Shown here one piece after another: positions 55,321 to 64,000 of a stretch of DNA of 64,000 nt. The notes beneath the pieces are model-generated. The model saw only the letters and a program-made list of their open reading frames with translations, searched no databases and had not been told where the DNA came from. A program made the position numbers and the translations under genes. Position 1 is the first letter of the stretch. Each line of letters opens with the position of its first letter. The stretch covers positions 620,001-684,000 of the forward strand of contig JAGMUV010000027.1 in the NCBI GenBank assembly GCA_020744425.1, in the 5' to 3' direction. The stretch is from Dactylonectria macrodidyma. Taxonomy: Eukaryota > Ascomycota > Sordariomycetes > Hypocreales > Nectriaceae.

Positions 55321-56356
55321 TGATCGTATTAAGGCAGGCTTGTATTCGCCCAGTGAGGAGAAAGCTAGAAACTTAGTCCGGCATTAGTCACGGTCTTTCG
55401 TTCGGGTTCGGATGGCCCCCTAATTACGAACGGCCACTAGGACATCATGTCACCTACCCCAAATAGCTTCATTCTATAGCAGAACATTAAGAAAGCGCAT
55501 CTTATCATCTATCCTAATGCAGGGCACGGGCACGTCTTCCAAGTACCAGAGCTCTATACATAGCATCTCCAGCTATTCTTAGACGGCCCTTAAGAGCTCT
55601 AAGTAAACATATATACTCGACGGAAGGGATGAATGTGTTCGTCCCTAGATATGCGCATAAGGGGGAAAGCTACATTCGGCCAATATCATACGCCGTAGCT
55701 AAGTCTCGATCTTATTTTGGGCAGCTAGGAATGTTAACACAGAAATTTAAGTACTCGCTTCTGTTGTGGGTTAACATACTCTACTGTCCCTTTCTATATT
55801 CCCTTGACCTCCGCATATTAGGAATCTGATATATTTACTACTAATTAGCGCGTTTTTATATTTAAAGTGAATGCCTTAGTAGATGTAGGTAAGATGTGGG
55901 AATTACAAAATATTACCTGATTTATAAAAATATAAAAATAGAATAGTTAAAAAAACCTGTTTATTTTCTTCAATTATCCTTTATTAGTTAGAACTAATGG
56001 GAGCGACTGGGAAATCAAAGTGCGCAGCTACATATATAAATACTGTGGGATATGAGAGTGAACTGTGTTCTGTTTTCCTCCTGGCAGAGGGCTCGCAGCG
56101 GCCTTTATATACAGAGATGCCCTTATCATCATAGAAGCAACAATAAGGTTTTCTTAAAACCGGATCTAAGGGGTCCGGGCCTTCGAGACCGGTTTGCTAG
56201 AGATCCGGGCCCTTGAGACCGGGCCGCAGTCTCAGCAGTTAACACCAGGCCATAGTCTCATCAGTTGGTAGATGTGACATGTACCTCTGACGTAAGTTAT
56301 AATTAGCACTATTATCTACTTCTCTAACATTATAAATCTATTAATATTAGTACATA
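55321..56356. other. Intergenic with AT-rich, RIP-like block
   Basis: No gene. Roughly 55580-56060 is AT-rich with many TpA dinucleotides. It ends at the left terminus of the fold-back pogo element. Confidence 0.5.
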
Positions 56357-56774
56357 CCATGCCCCACCCCCCTTTCGGTAACACCCCCCTTTCGGTAACC
56401 AAAAAAATCGCCTTCCCATACAAAACACACCAAGTTCACTTACATAGATTTCAGTCATTCTTGAACCTATTCGCAAGCCGTCGCCTTCAACAATATAAAG
56501 AAGTGGCTAGAGTTCATTTTTCAAGGTCAGCTGGTTACGTGGGGCCCGTGGTCCGTGGTCACCCTGCACTTCAAAATTTGCAATCCAGCGCCCGAATCCC
56601 CTCCTGCCTACTGATGATTCCTCCTCTTGCCAGTCCTCCACAATTCACCTAAAATGGCTTCAAAACGGCCTCGGAGTGTTTATACAGAGGATGAAATGGC
56701 TGATGCCATACTTGATATCACAGAAAACGGCTTATCGCAACACCATGCCGCCCAGAAATATGGCATACCTCAGC
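56357..56774 (+). repeat. Fold-back element left arm
   Basis: Inverted partner of 57808-58225; contains the duplicated module CCCCTTTCGGTAAC near its outer end. Confidence 0.88.
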
Positions 56775-57813
56775 AGATCATTTCCACCAGATTCCATGGC
56801 CAGAAAGCCTTGGATGATCAGGTTCAGCCTAACCGGCACTTATCCAGGAACCAGGAGGCTAATTTAGCCTCCTGGTTTCTTCGTCAAAAGCCCCTCGGTT
56901 ATGCTCCCTCCCACAGTCAGATCCGCGCCTGCTGCGTGGCCCTCTTGAAACAACAAAACAAGAAGCAGGAATTGGGACGCAAGTTGGTGGCCAAATTCAT
57001 CAAACGCCATCCGGAGCTCAAGATCAAACCCGAGAGACGCCAAGAGGCTAACAGATTCAATTCATTCACTCCGAAAGCGGTGCACTGGTACTTTGATATC
57101 AGGGAAAAGGAGATGGGTGGATTAAGCCGGAAAACACCGTGAACGTTGATGAGGGCGGTATTATGACCGGTTTTGGTGAGTGTCTAACTTTTTATTCATA
57201 GATATAGCTAGTTAAGCTTGTTTGCCAGGTCTGGATAGCCTGGTGGTTGGGAGTTCAGATCCAAAACGAAAGGCCCTACTCAAGGGTCCCCAGTCCCGTA
57301 ACCGGACTTCATTTATAGAGGCTATCACTGCGGACGGCCATGCTTTGACGCCTGGCATCATATTTAAGGGCAACGAAATCCAACAGCAGTGGTTTTTGGA
57401 GGAATTCCGGAAATTTGCTGATTGGAATTATATAACTTCCCCTAATCGGTGGACAGACAACCACATTGCTATCGAGTGGCTTGAGAGAGTCTATTTGCCT
57501 CAGACCCAGCCCGCCGACGAATCTGATGCCAGGCTTATTATTCTGGATGGACATGGAAGTCATGCAACGGTGCGTTTTTTTGTTTATATGCCAAAGAATC
57601 AGTCTTGATTTGAAACATGACGAATGGATTGTAACGTGCTTTTTGAACAACGTCTACTGTTGTTACCTCTCTGCCCATTGTTTTCATGCTCTCCAGCCGT
57701 TGGATAACGGTGTTTTTAATGCTTCGAACGCGGCATATCGGAAAGATCTTGAAAAACTGGCTTCTCTGACTGATTCTGCACCTGTTGACAAGGTCAACTT
57801 TATACGGGCTGAG
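56654..57813 (+). pseudogene. Truncated, frameshifted pogo transposase
   Basis: Related to the protein at 38755: psq helix-turn-helix (ILDITENGLSQHHAAQKYGI), CENP-B-like domain (WFLRQKPLGYAPSHSQIRA) and DDE motifs (NVDEGGIM, LIILDGHGSHA, LQPLDNGVF). A one-base loss at about 57115 shifts REKEMG out of frame from WIKPENTVNV. The second intron's acceptor seems damaged (ACATG where the relative has CAG). After SAPVDKVNFIRA the inverted arm cuts the gene, removing the C-terminal 200 or so residues. Such a copy could only move with a helper transposase. Confidence 0.8.
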
Positions 57814-58225
57814 GTATGCCATATTTCTGGGCGGCATGGTGTTGCGATAAGCCGTTTTCTGTGATATCAAATATGGCATCAGCCATTTCATCCTCTGTAT
57901 AAACACTCCGAGGCCGTTTTGAAGCCATTTTAGGTGAATTGTGGAGGACTGGCAAGAGGAGGAATCATCAGTAGGCAGGAGGGGATTCGGGCGCTGGATT
58001 GCAAATTTTGAAGTGCAGGGTGACCACGGACCACGGGCCCCACGTAACCAGCTGACCTTGAAAAATGAACTCTAGCCACTTCTTTATATTGTTGAAGGCG
58101 ACGGCTTGCGAATAGGTTCAAGAATGACTGAAATCTATGTAAGTGAACTTGGTGTGTTTTGTATGGGAAGGCGATTTTTTTGGTTACCGAAAGGGGGGTG
58201 TTACCGAAAGGGGGGTGGGGCATGG
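57808..58225 (-). repeat. Fold-back element right arm
   Basis: Inverted copy of 56357-56774; inner boundary falls in the transposase codons after NFIRA, at shared bases GCTGAG. Confidence 0.88.
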
Positions 58226-58379
58226 TATACCTCTAAGTGTGGTTTAGCAATGGGATAGCTTTAGGATTGAACAATATTAAGGCTACCTAGGCTTACTACT
58301 TGAAGGGGAGTGATTCAAATTGATTTCGGGCGTTATGGTTGAATTTTGGGCTGAATTGGTAACAGGGTTAGGTCAGGGT

Positions 58380-58618
58380 TGTCACGACCCATGTATGACC
58401 CAAGGGGGCGGGACGGGCAGTAATATAGTACCCACAAATTTCATCCAATAACACGAAGGATCGCAACTTTCAGGATCATTGCGATCCACCTAGTATATAG
58501 TCGTCTGAGAAGTGGACGTCTAGCATGAGCAGCTCCTCAGCTATCAATACAACTTCGTTACCTCAATCTGCTATGACCGCCACGCCTCATCGCACATCGA
58601 CTATTACCTAACGTAACA
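58380..58618 (+). repeat. Possible solo LTR
   Basis: Starts TGTCACGACCC and ends CTAACGTAACA, a TG...CA layout with an internal stretch resembling gypsy-type LTRs. No 5-bp target duplication is visible (AGGGT left, CTTCG right), so boundaries are guesses. Confidence 0.3.
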
Positions 58619-58766
58619 CTTCGAACCGCTCAGTAAGTGTACCTAACCGTCCTGCTAACATAGACCCCGGTCTATCCCTTAGGAATCCGCCCTTGACCTA
58701 CCCTATACTTCTCACGAGTTAAGGGGTGCAACATAGGATGTGGCCAGAAGACATTGAATTGAGCTA

Positions 58767-58895
58767 CTTCTTCTATCTAAGAGAGCGACGAAGGTCGGTC
58801 TCTTATACCTGTGTTCAATCTGCCAATATCATAGGCAGCAGGCTGCTGCCTGATACTAGTTGTGGTTGTTCACGATGATCGTGATCCTTGCCTCA
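58767..58895. repeat. Dispersed repeat with conserved hairpin, copy 2
   Basis: Second copy of the repeat at 41753-41912, with the stem-loop at 58778-58805 (TAAGAGAGCGAC / GTCGGTCTCTTA). Confidence 0.5.
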
Positions 58896-58984
58896 TTTCT
58901 ATCCTCATTCCAACAATACTACGTACAGGCTAGCTTGAGTGCACGACCGTTACACTTTCAAACCCAGTCCTCAATCTGTCTGTA

Positions 58985-59237
58985 TCACCCTAGTAATACC
59001 CACCCTTGCACCCATATCCAGAAGGCCTAAGGTGGTCATGATGATCCAGACAATCTGAACGGGAGCCAAGCGGAAGACGGAAAAGCCTCTGTCGTCTTTG
59101 AAGACAGGACCCAAGAGGAAGGTAGCTGCCTGCGTCACGTTCTCCGAGAGAACGTGGAGGATGAACTTCTGGACATTATCAAAGATGCTACGGACTTCTT
59201 CAATAGCAGCTACGATGGAGGCAAAGTAGAGATCCTG
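58985..59237 (-). pseudogene. ENA-type P-ATPase C-terminal fragment
   Basis: The minus strand reads FASIVAAIEEVRSIFDNVQK, FILHVLSENVTQAATFLLGP, VFKDDRGFSVFRLAP and VQIVWIIMTTLGLLDMGA. This matches the well-conserved segment before transmembrane helices 5-6 of fungal ENA (type IID) Na+/K+ P-ATPases (usual form EGRRIFDNIQKFVLHLLAEN ... LSPVEILW ... DMGLGFE). The Gly-Arg of EGRR is altered and nothing else of the protein is nearby, so it is an isolated fragment. Confidence 0.7.
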
Positions 59238-59627
59238 CGCCTAACGCCGACATAGATGATATGCTTGCTTGCACTTATGATACAGAGATTCCCCTGCCGG
59301 GTCGAAGTCAAGCCCTAGTCGCGTAGGGTCCTCGAATGCTCATCGATAACAATATGGCAACAAGCTTCGCAGAATTAGGAGGCCTTGCTACATCAAACTA
59401 TACCCTCAAGAGTTCGAGGAAATCCCCGCGAAGTGGCGGAACCAAATCGAAAAATCCGGCTTCAACCCTTCCCGCCTCTGTCGCGAATAAGTCAAAGAAG
59501 TCAACGCCCTACGGCCGCAACTTCGATTTACACCCGCCACTAACATTGCCTGCCTTAGACACCATCGGGAGTAATACAGTCATCATCATATTAATTCCAA
59601 GCTACACGCACGACCTGCGCGGGCATT
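59238..59627. other. Intergenic, no supported gene
   Basis: Between the P-ATPase fragment and the dehydrogenase 3' end. A 100-codon frame at 59336-59638 has no recognisable domain. Confidence 0.4.
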
Positions 59628-60716
59628 TTACAGCTTGACCACTATCTTGCCACCAGACACTTCACCTGCCCGCAACTTATCCAGTCCTGTCAAGATTCCA
59701 TTCCACCCGCCCTCCTCCAGGAATACTGGTGGCGCCCTCAGTTTCTTGTCACTCACAAGCTGGGGCAAAGTGGCATAGAAGCGCGCGAGCGCCTTGCGGT
59801 CATCAGGGAGTGCTGGCCACTTGGGTCCAACGGGAGGCAGCCATTGGAATGGACGGCCGAAGAGCGTGTAGGCCAAGATGAGCTCGTGCTCGACTCCGGG
59901 ATACTTGGGCTTTGGTGGTGACAGTAGCGTGATGAGTTTGCCCTTACTGTTCTTGAGAACTTCGTCGCTGATGTCGAAGGACTTGCCTTCAGAGAAGCAG
60001 TCAACAGCAATGGAGATATCGGAGTATTTCTTGACGATTGTGGCGGCAACGTCGGGATCGTGGTAGTTAAAGACGGCGTCGGCGCCGTAGCTCGTCACAA
60101 GGTCGATGGAGTGTGGCGAAGCGGTCGTGACAACGGTGTAGCCGGCGAGCTTGGCGACTTGAACAGTGAAGAGACCGGCAGCTGTAGAGCCGGCGTAGAT
60201 GAAGATGACCGGGGCTGGTTGCTGCCGCTGGATGTTCTGTTTCTCTCCTGGATAGGGGAGGCCGAGGCGGGCATTGAGACTAAGCATGGCCGTCACGGCG
60301 GAGACGCCGAATGTTGTAGCAGCTGCGTCGTCCACATCGGCCGGGATCTTCCATGCGAGGTCGCTATCGATTTTGAGGTACTCGGCGAAGGCGCCTCGGT
60401 CTGGAAAGAGACCACCGTGAACAGCGCCTGCAACGCGGTCCCCAACTGACCAAGCTTTAGCGGCGTTACTACCAACCTTGAAAACTTCGCCAGCATAGTC
60501 GCAGCCGATGATAGATCCGGGAGGTGAGATAGCATCAATGTGCTTATAGTCGGTCGGGTTAAGGGCGACGGCGCGGACCTTGACCAGGATCTCGTCAGGG
60601 GAGATCGCCGGCTCAGGTACATCTGTGAAGTCTGCAGCTGAGCCCCCGATGGTCTTGTTCAAGGCTAGGGCAGCAGCTCTAGAGAGCAGGTGAGGTTTTG
60701 ACACAAGGGCCTTCAT
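59628..60716 (-). CDS. Medium-chain dehydrogenase, enoyl-reductase-like
   Basis: Intronless, 362 residues, the usual size of the family. The N-terminal GroES-like fold includes VRAVALNPTDYKHIDAI and GSIIGCDYAGEVFKVG; the Rossmann fold has PVIFIYAGSTAAGLFTVQVA (nucleotide loop AGSTAAG) and VTSYGADAVFNYHDPD. The zinc ligands of true alcohol dehydrogenases are missing, as in the trans-acting enoyl reductase/quinone-reductase branch (LovC- and TOXD-like proteins). It probably uses NADPH in the cytosol. Members often serve polyketide clusters, but no synthase lies within this window, so the substrate stays open. Confidence 0.9.
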   Translation of the reverse strand: MKALVSKPHLLSRAAALALNKTIGGSAADFTDVPEPAISPDEILVKVRAVALNPTDYKHIDAISPPGSIIGCDYAGEVFKVGSNAAKAWSVGDRVAGAVHGGLFPDRGAFAEYLKIDSDLAWKIPADVDDAAATTFGVSAVTAMLSLNARLGLPYPGEKQNIQRQQPAPVIFIYAGSTAAGLFTVQVAKLAGYTVVTTASPHSIDLVTSYGADAVFNYHDPDVAATIVKKYSDISIAVDCFSEGKSFDISDEVLKNSKGKLITLLSPPKPKYPGVEHELILAYTLFGRPFQWLPPVGPKWPALPDDRKALARFYATLPQLVSDKKLRAPPVFLEEGGWNGILTGLDKLRAGEVSGGKIVVKL

Positions 60717-60860
60717 GGCGAGGATAATCAGAAGAAAACGGAGAGGTACGGAGCAGTGATATCTGGAACGAAGAGAGAGATTGTTGAAGTCGTAGCCGTC
60801 ATTTGTACCCAGTCTAACCCTTCAGACCTTGCTAGAAAAAAAAAAGTCATATCCATACTA

Positions 60861-62244
60861 CAGTGGGGCTGAAAAGATTACGACACATTTTTCCGTACCC
60901 CGCTTTCCGTGATACCTTCACCAAAATCATCATCAACTTCAACGCCTCATTGCACGACCAATTCAAGTCAGAATGGTGTCGCAAATACATCATTCTCCCC
61001 ATACGAGGACGAGGATTGTTTGGAGGTACAACTCGGGCGTTTCCGCTGTCAGGATCGCACGCGACGAGGGGGTGAGTCGGCATGCGATTTACGGCATCGT
61101 CAGACGGTACCGCGATCAACAGAGTGGTCAAGATCAACCTAAGCCCGGCCGGCCGCGCAAGATACGAGACCGGGAAAAAAGACAGATAATGCGAATAATA
61201 GGTCAAGACTCTCATATCCAGATACAGGAATTGATCGAAAAGGCCAATTTGAACTGCTGCAAGCAGACTTTAGTCACATTCCTTCGAAAGGAAGGAATTA
61301 TGCACTATAAGTCACTTCTCAGACCGCTGCTTAGTGAGGAAACAGCCAGAAAACGCCTACGCTTTGCAAGGCGATATGTTCATATGTCAACTGAATTTTG
61401 GGAGAAATGGACCTTTTCTGACGAAGTTGCTGTGGCTCGAGGTGAAGGCCAGAGACGCACTTGGTGTTTCTGCAAGCCGGTGCGTTTTCTCAGTGCAATT
61501 GCGACTTTTCTGACAGTCCCTAGCACGAGAGACTATTCAGAAAGAACGTACAGACCCGTGTCACACCGACAAAGCATTCACAGATGTTCTTCAGTACCTT
61601 CAACTCAGCCAGACGGCTTCCAATGTGCCCTCTTTACGGGGATCCAGAAACCGAACGCGGCGGCGTTACGGCGCGAGTTCTGCTTGAATGCTTGCAGCAA
61701 TACCTCCCTCGAATAGTGACCAGAAACAGCATCTTTCAGCACGATAATTCGAGCCTTTACACGTCACGTTTGATGAGAAGCTGGCTTCTGGAATGGTGTG
61801 AGAACCGGAGGGCGGAGGTAGTCGCATGGCCGCCCTACAGCCCGGATCTCAACCCCATAGAAAACCTATGGGCAATACTCAAAACAAGGATCTGTGAGCG
61901 ATATCCTGAACTTGCTTACATGCCAAAAAACGAGGAATCAAAATTGAGGCTCACAGAAGCCGCGATCGAGCTATGGGAAGAGATTGAGCCGGAGGTGCTA
62001 TCGAACCTGATCTTTTCAATGAAGCGCAGAATGCAGGCTGTTGTGCGGTCACGCGGGCGGTATACGAAATATTGAAGCCATCTTTAGGAACTCCATTCAA
62101 AATGCTACAGATTTATATATACCAATATTTAATTGACATTTATTTGGGCGCACAATAAGGGGTTGAAGATGAGGGCATCATGTGGTGGAGGTATAGGTAC
62201 ACCGGGTTGACCCCGGATGTGTCGTAACTTTTTCGCCCCCACTG
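60861..62244 (+). mobile_element. Tc1-like transposon
   Basis: 1384 bp flanked by TA (60859-60860, 62245-62246). Terminal inverted repeats begin CAGTGGGG(C/G) and share TTACGACACAT over about 32 bp with several mismatches. Contains one frameshifted transposase gene. Confidence 0.85.
60973..62075 (+). pseudogene. Tc1/mariner transposase, frameshifted
   Basis: N-terminal helix-turn-helix with RIARDEGVSRHAIYGIVRRY and the GRPR linker (PKPGRPRKIRD), a second DNA-binding helix set (IQELIEKANLNCCKQTLVTF), then first catalytic Asp (WTFSDEV). The frame is lost between about 61480 and 61590 and resumes in another frame with SIFQHDNSSLYTSR (second Asp) and SPDLNPIENLW (Glu). There are 38 residues between these last two, rather than the 34 of classical Tc1. 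The ends of the element are still recognisable, so it may be mobilised in trans. Confidence 0.8.
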
Positions 62245-63164
62245 TAGCACTGGCTTAGCCAGGACTACATTACAAAGCATCGGAGCTGAGTGTATAAGAA
62301 GCCGAAAACCTCCCTGAAGTGGTACCTGAGTCAATGACAACGAACTCATGAAGCGTCGATCGGGACGGCCTAACATTCCTACCGTCGGACTCTTCAAACT
62401 AGCCGCTGCTGCGAGGTGAGTTACTAGTCAGGTTCTTTCGCACAGACCGGATTTTCCCACGATTTGGAATCCGGCAGTTCTGCACAATCCTGGCAATTCG
62501 GAGCTCGTAGCTTGATGGCCCACCCCCAAAAACAAGCCTGGTCCTGGTCCACATTCTCGGAGCTCAGCGCCAAATATGGCGTAGTCTCGTTCTAACTTGG
62601 TCGGTGGGAAATAATTCCACATTCTCGCGCCAGAAAAGTGATGAAATGCAGATCGTACCGGACGCTAGCTTCACGGCTCTCTTATCTCAAGTAGTAGGGA
62701 CAACCCAAGAGGCGCTATATTTTAGAGAGAGATCATCACGAAGACTTGAGTTCACCAAGTGTGAGCAGCGCGTAAATGAACTAAAGCTCATTAAACCTCG
62801 AAACGGGGTTAGGCCTATGCTGTCGCTTATATACCTCTGGTTAGCGCGCATCACTTTGCTGATACGCCTCCGTACATCACCGCAAGCTCGAACGCCACCA
62901 CGGTATGTTGCCCATCGTTATGCCATCTGTTTAACTGCGGAGGGAAGATACGCCGACGGAAGAATTGGGGTCTCTGGCAAGAGTCAAAGCGTTGTATCGT
63001 TCTGGTTGTGAGAGTTCCATCCCGTGCTGCTTGTCCCAAGGTGGGCAGGCCATGTTTCGTTCGAGACCTATAAAGTCACCATCAGGTTTGAAGCAGTCAT
63101 CTGAGGACATACTACACACGAGTCCCGCAACCGCTACTTTTGTCAACAAAAAATATCGATCACC
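62245..63164. other. Intergenic; promoter of the SDR gene
   Basis: No gene recognised in either strand; the right end is the leader of the SDR gene. Confidence 0.45.
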
Positions 63165-64000
63165 ATGAAGTTCAGTATCCCAGATCTCGCCGGAAAGGTA
63201 GTCTTTGTCACAGGAGGTCTGTCATTACTATGATCAATATTCACAACACAAGAGGGACAAGAAGTCATCGTTGATGGACAGAGTCGTTCTATGTGATTTT
63301 TTCAAAGCTAAAATGTGTTTCTGCAGGAACGGCCGGCATTGGAAAAGAAACACTGCTCGCACTCGCCAAACATAACCCGGCTCAACTATACTTCACTGGA
63401 CGTAACGCCCAAGCAGCCACGAGCCTCGTCACGGAACTGAACCAAATACGTCCCTCGGTTAACGTTGGGTTTCTCCAATGCGACCTTGCCGACCACGAAT
63501 CCATCGTGAATGCTGTCAGGACAAACTTTGCGTCCGACCGTCTTGACATCCTCATCGCAAACGCAGGCGTATGTGCTGTCCCTCCAGCTAAGACCAGGGA
63601 CGGACATGAGGTACAGTTCGGTACCAACCATTTTGGACACTCTGTTCTCTTCAAACTTCTTCTGCCCACAATGTTGCGCACGACAGAGCTCCCGGGCGCT
63701 GATGTTCGGCTCGTCTTTCTCGCTAGCTCCCTCTATTCCCAGGCCCCGCGCGGGGGAATATTGTTCGAGAACCTCCACTCCACACAGGAGAATCTAGGCA
63801 CGTGGACGCGCTACGCGCAGAGCAAGCTGGCGAATATACTATATGCGGCCGAGGTGGCGAAGCGGTACCCCAAAATCACAGCTGTATCACTCCACCCTGG
63901 GATTGTGGGAACAGGTTTGGTTGACGACCTCGGCCTGTTCTCGAAGGCTCTGGTCTATATAGGCGCTGGATTCAGACCAAAGAGTCCAGAGGATGGAGCC
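63165..64000 (+). CDS. Short-chain dehydrogenase/reductase, cut by window end
   Basis: Exon 1 63165-63216 and exon 2 from 63327 (intron 63217-63326, GTCTGT...CTGCAG) join inside the nucleotide-binding loop, VVFVTGGTAGIGKETL (TGxxxGxG). DILIANAGV is the NAG motif, VRLVFLASSLYS holds the catalytic Ser, and RYAQSKLANILYA is the YxxxK active site; LHPGIVGTGL follows. All catalytic residues are present in the part seen. Relatives are mostly retinol-dehydrogenase-like or WW-domain-oxidoreductase-like SDRs of about 320 residues; about 240 are visible here. Substrate unknown. Confidence 0.9.

Larger units (their letters stand above)
56357..58225 (+). mobile_element. Fold-back pogo derivative with 418-bp arms
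   Basis: 1869 bp flanked by TA (56355-56356, 58226-58227). The first 418 bp (56357-56774) recur in inverted orientation at the right end (57808-58225); translations of both arms are identical over 97 codons. The arms contain the terminal repeat, leader and first 40 codons of a pogo transposase; the right arm replaces the transposase's own 3' part. Element ends begin CCATGCCCCACC, similar in start to the pogo at 38449. Confidence 0.9.

Noticed and set aside
56359..58223. Two identical 97-codon frames at both ends of the fold-back element as genes
   Set aside because: They are translations of the inverted arms (leader plus terminal repeat), not separate proteins.
59628..64000. Enoyl-reductase-like gene and SDR as parts of a polyketide cluster
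   Set aside because: No polyketide synthase in the window and a Tc1 element lies between them; the window end limits this judgement.

Overview
The window is from a filamentous ascomycete (Pezizomycotina, probably Sordariomycetes). The reasons are short GT-AG introns of about 45-120 bp with CTAAC/CTGAT-like branch sites, fungal-only families (PDR-type ABC transporter, Zn2Cys6 regulator, DUF7029/DUF7223 surface protein, OrsD/DUF3505 zinc-finger proteins) and fungal transposons (Tad-like LINE, Fot/pogo, hAT, Tc1). Host genes are widely spaced and roughly half of the sequence is transposon-derived or decayed.

Host genes that look intact, left to right: a SulP/STAS/cyclic-nucleotide-binding vacuolar transporter related to yeast Vsb1 (1756-5293, minus); a membrane-anchored P450 (15239-17004, minus); a long-chain acyl-CoA synthetase (23045-25305, plus); an intronless 818-codon orphan with a 2-oxoglutarate/Fe(II) oxygenase core (34414-36870, plus); a full-length PDR/ABCG drug transporter (48141-52766, plus); an enoyl-reductase-like medium-chain dehydrogenase (59628-60716, minus); and a short-chain dehydrogenase cut by the window end (63165-64000, plus). 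A secreted DUF7029/DUF7223 protein (18144-20921, minus) is intact except for one apparent frameshift.

Mobile DNA: a Tad-like LINE with intact ORF2 and frameshifted ORF1 (8430-14193); a complete hAT with intact transposase (26080-29517) whose two flanks come from different genes; OrsD-type mobile-gene remnants (29518-33129); a second hAT (37667-41658) split by a complete pogo element (38449-40675) at a TA dinucleotide; a second complete pogo element (43443-45292); a fold-back pogo derivative with 418-bp arms (56357-58225); a frameshifted Tc1-like element (60861-62244); and fragments of piggyBac-like, pogo and LINE genes. Gene debris includes a broken C2H2 regulator and a Zn2Cys6 regulator that seem to have been shuffled together (6034-7489), an NLR-type WD40 remnant, a RING-protein 5' fragment, an ENA-type P-ATPase fragment and an SRPBCC-like gene with two adjacent stop codons of the kind left by repeat-induced point mutation (RIP).

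The genes do not form one obvious pathway or secondary-metabolite cluster. The strongest leads are the orphan 2OG oxygenase, the rearrangement junctions (hAT bridging two loci, transcription-factor chimera, fold-back pogo), and the coexistence of complete DNA transposons with RIP-like decay. Coordinates of spliced genes were worked out by hand from splice signals and reading-frame continuity; no database search was possible.
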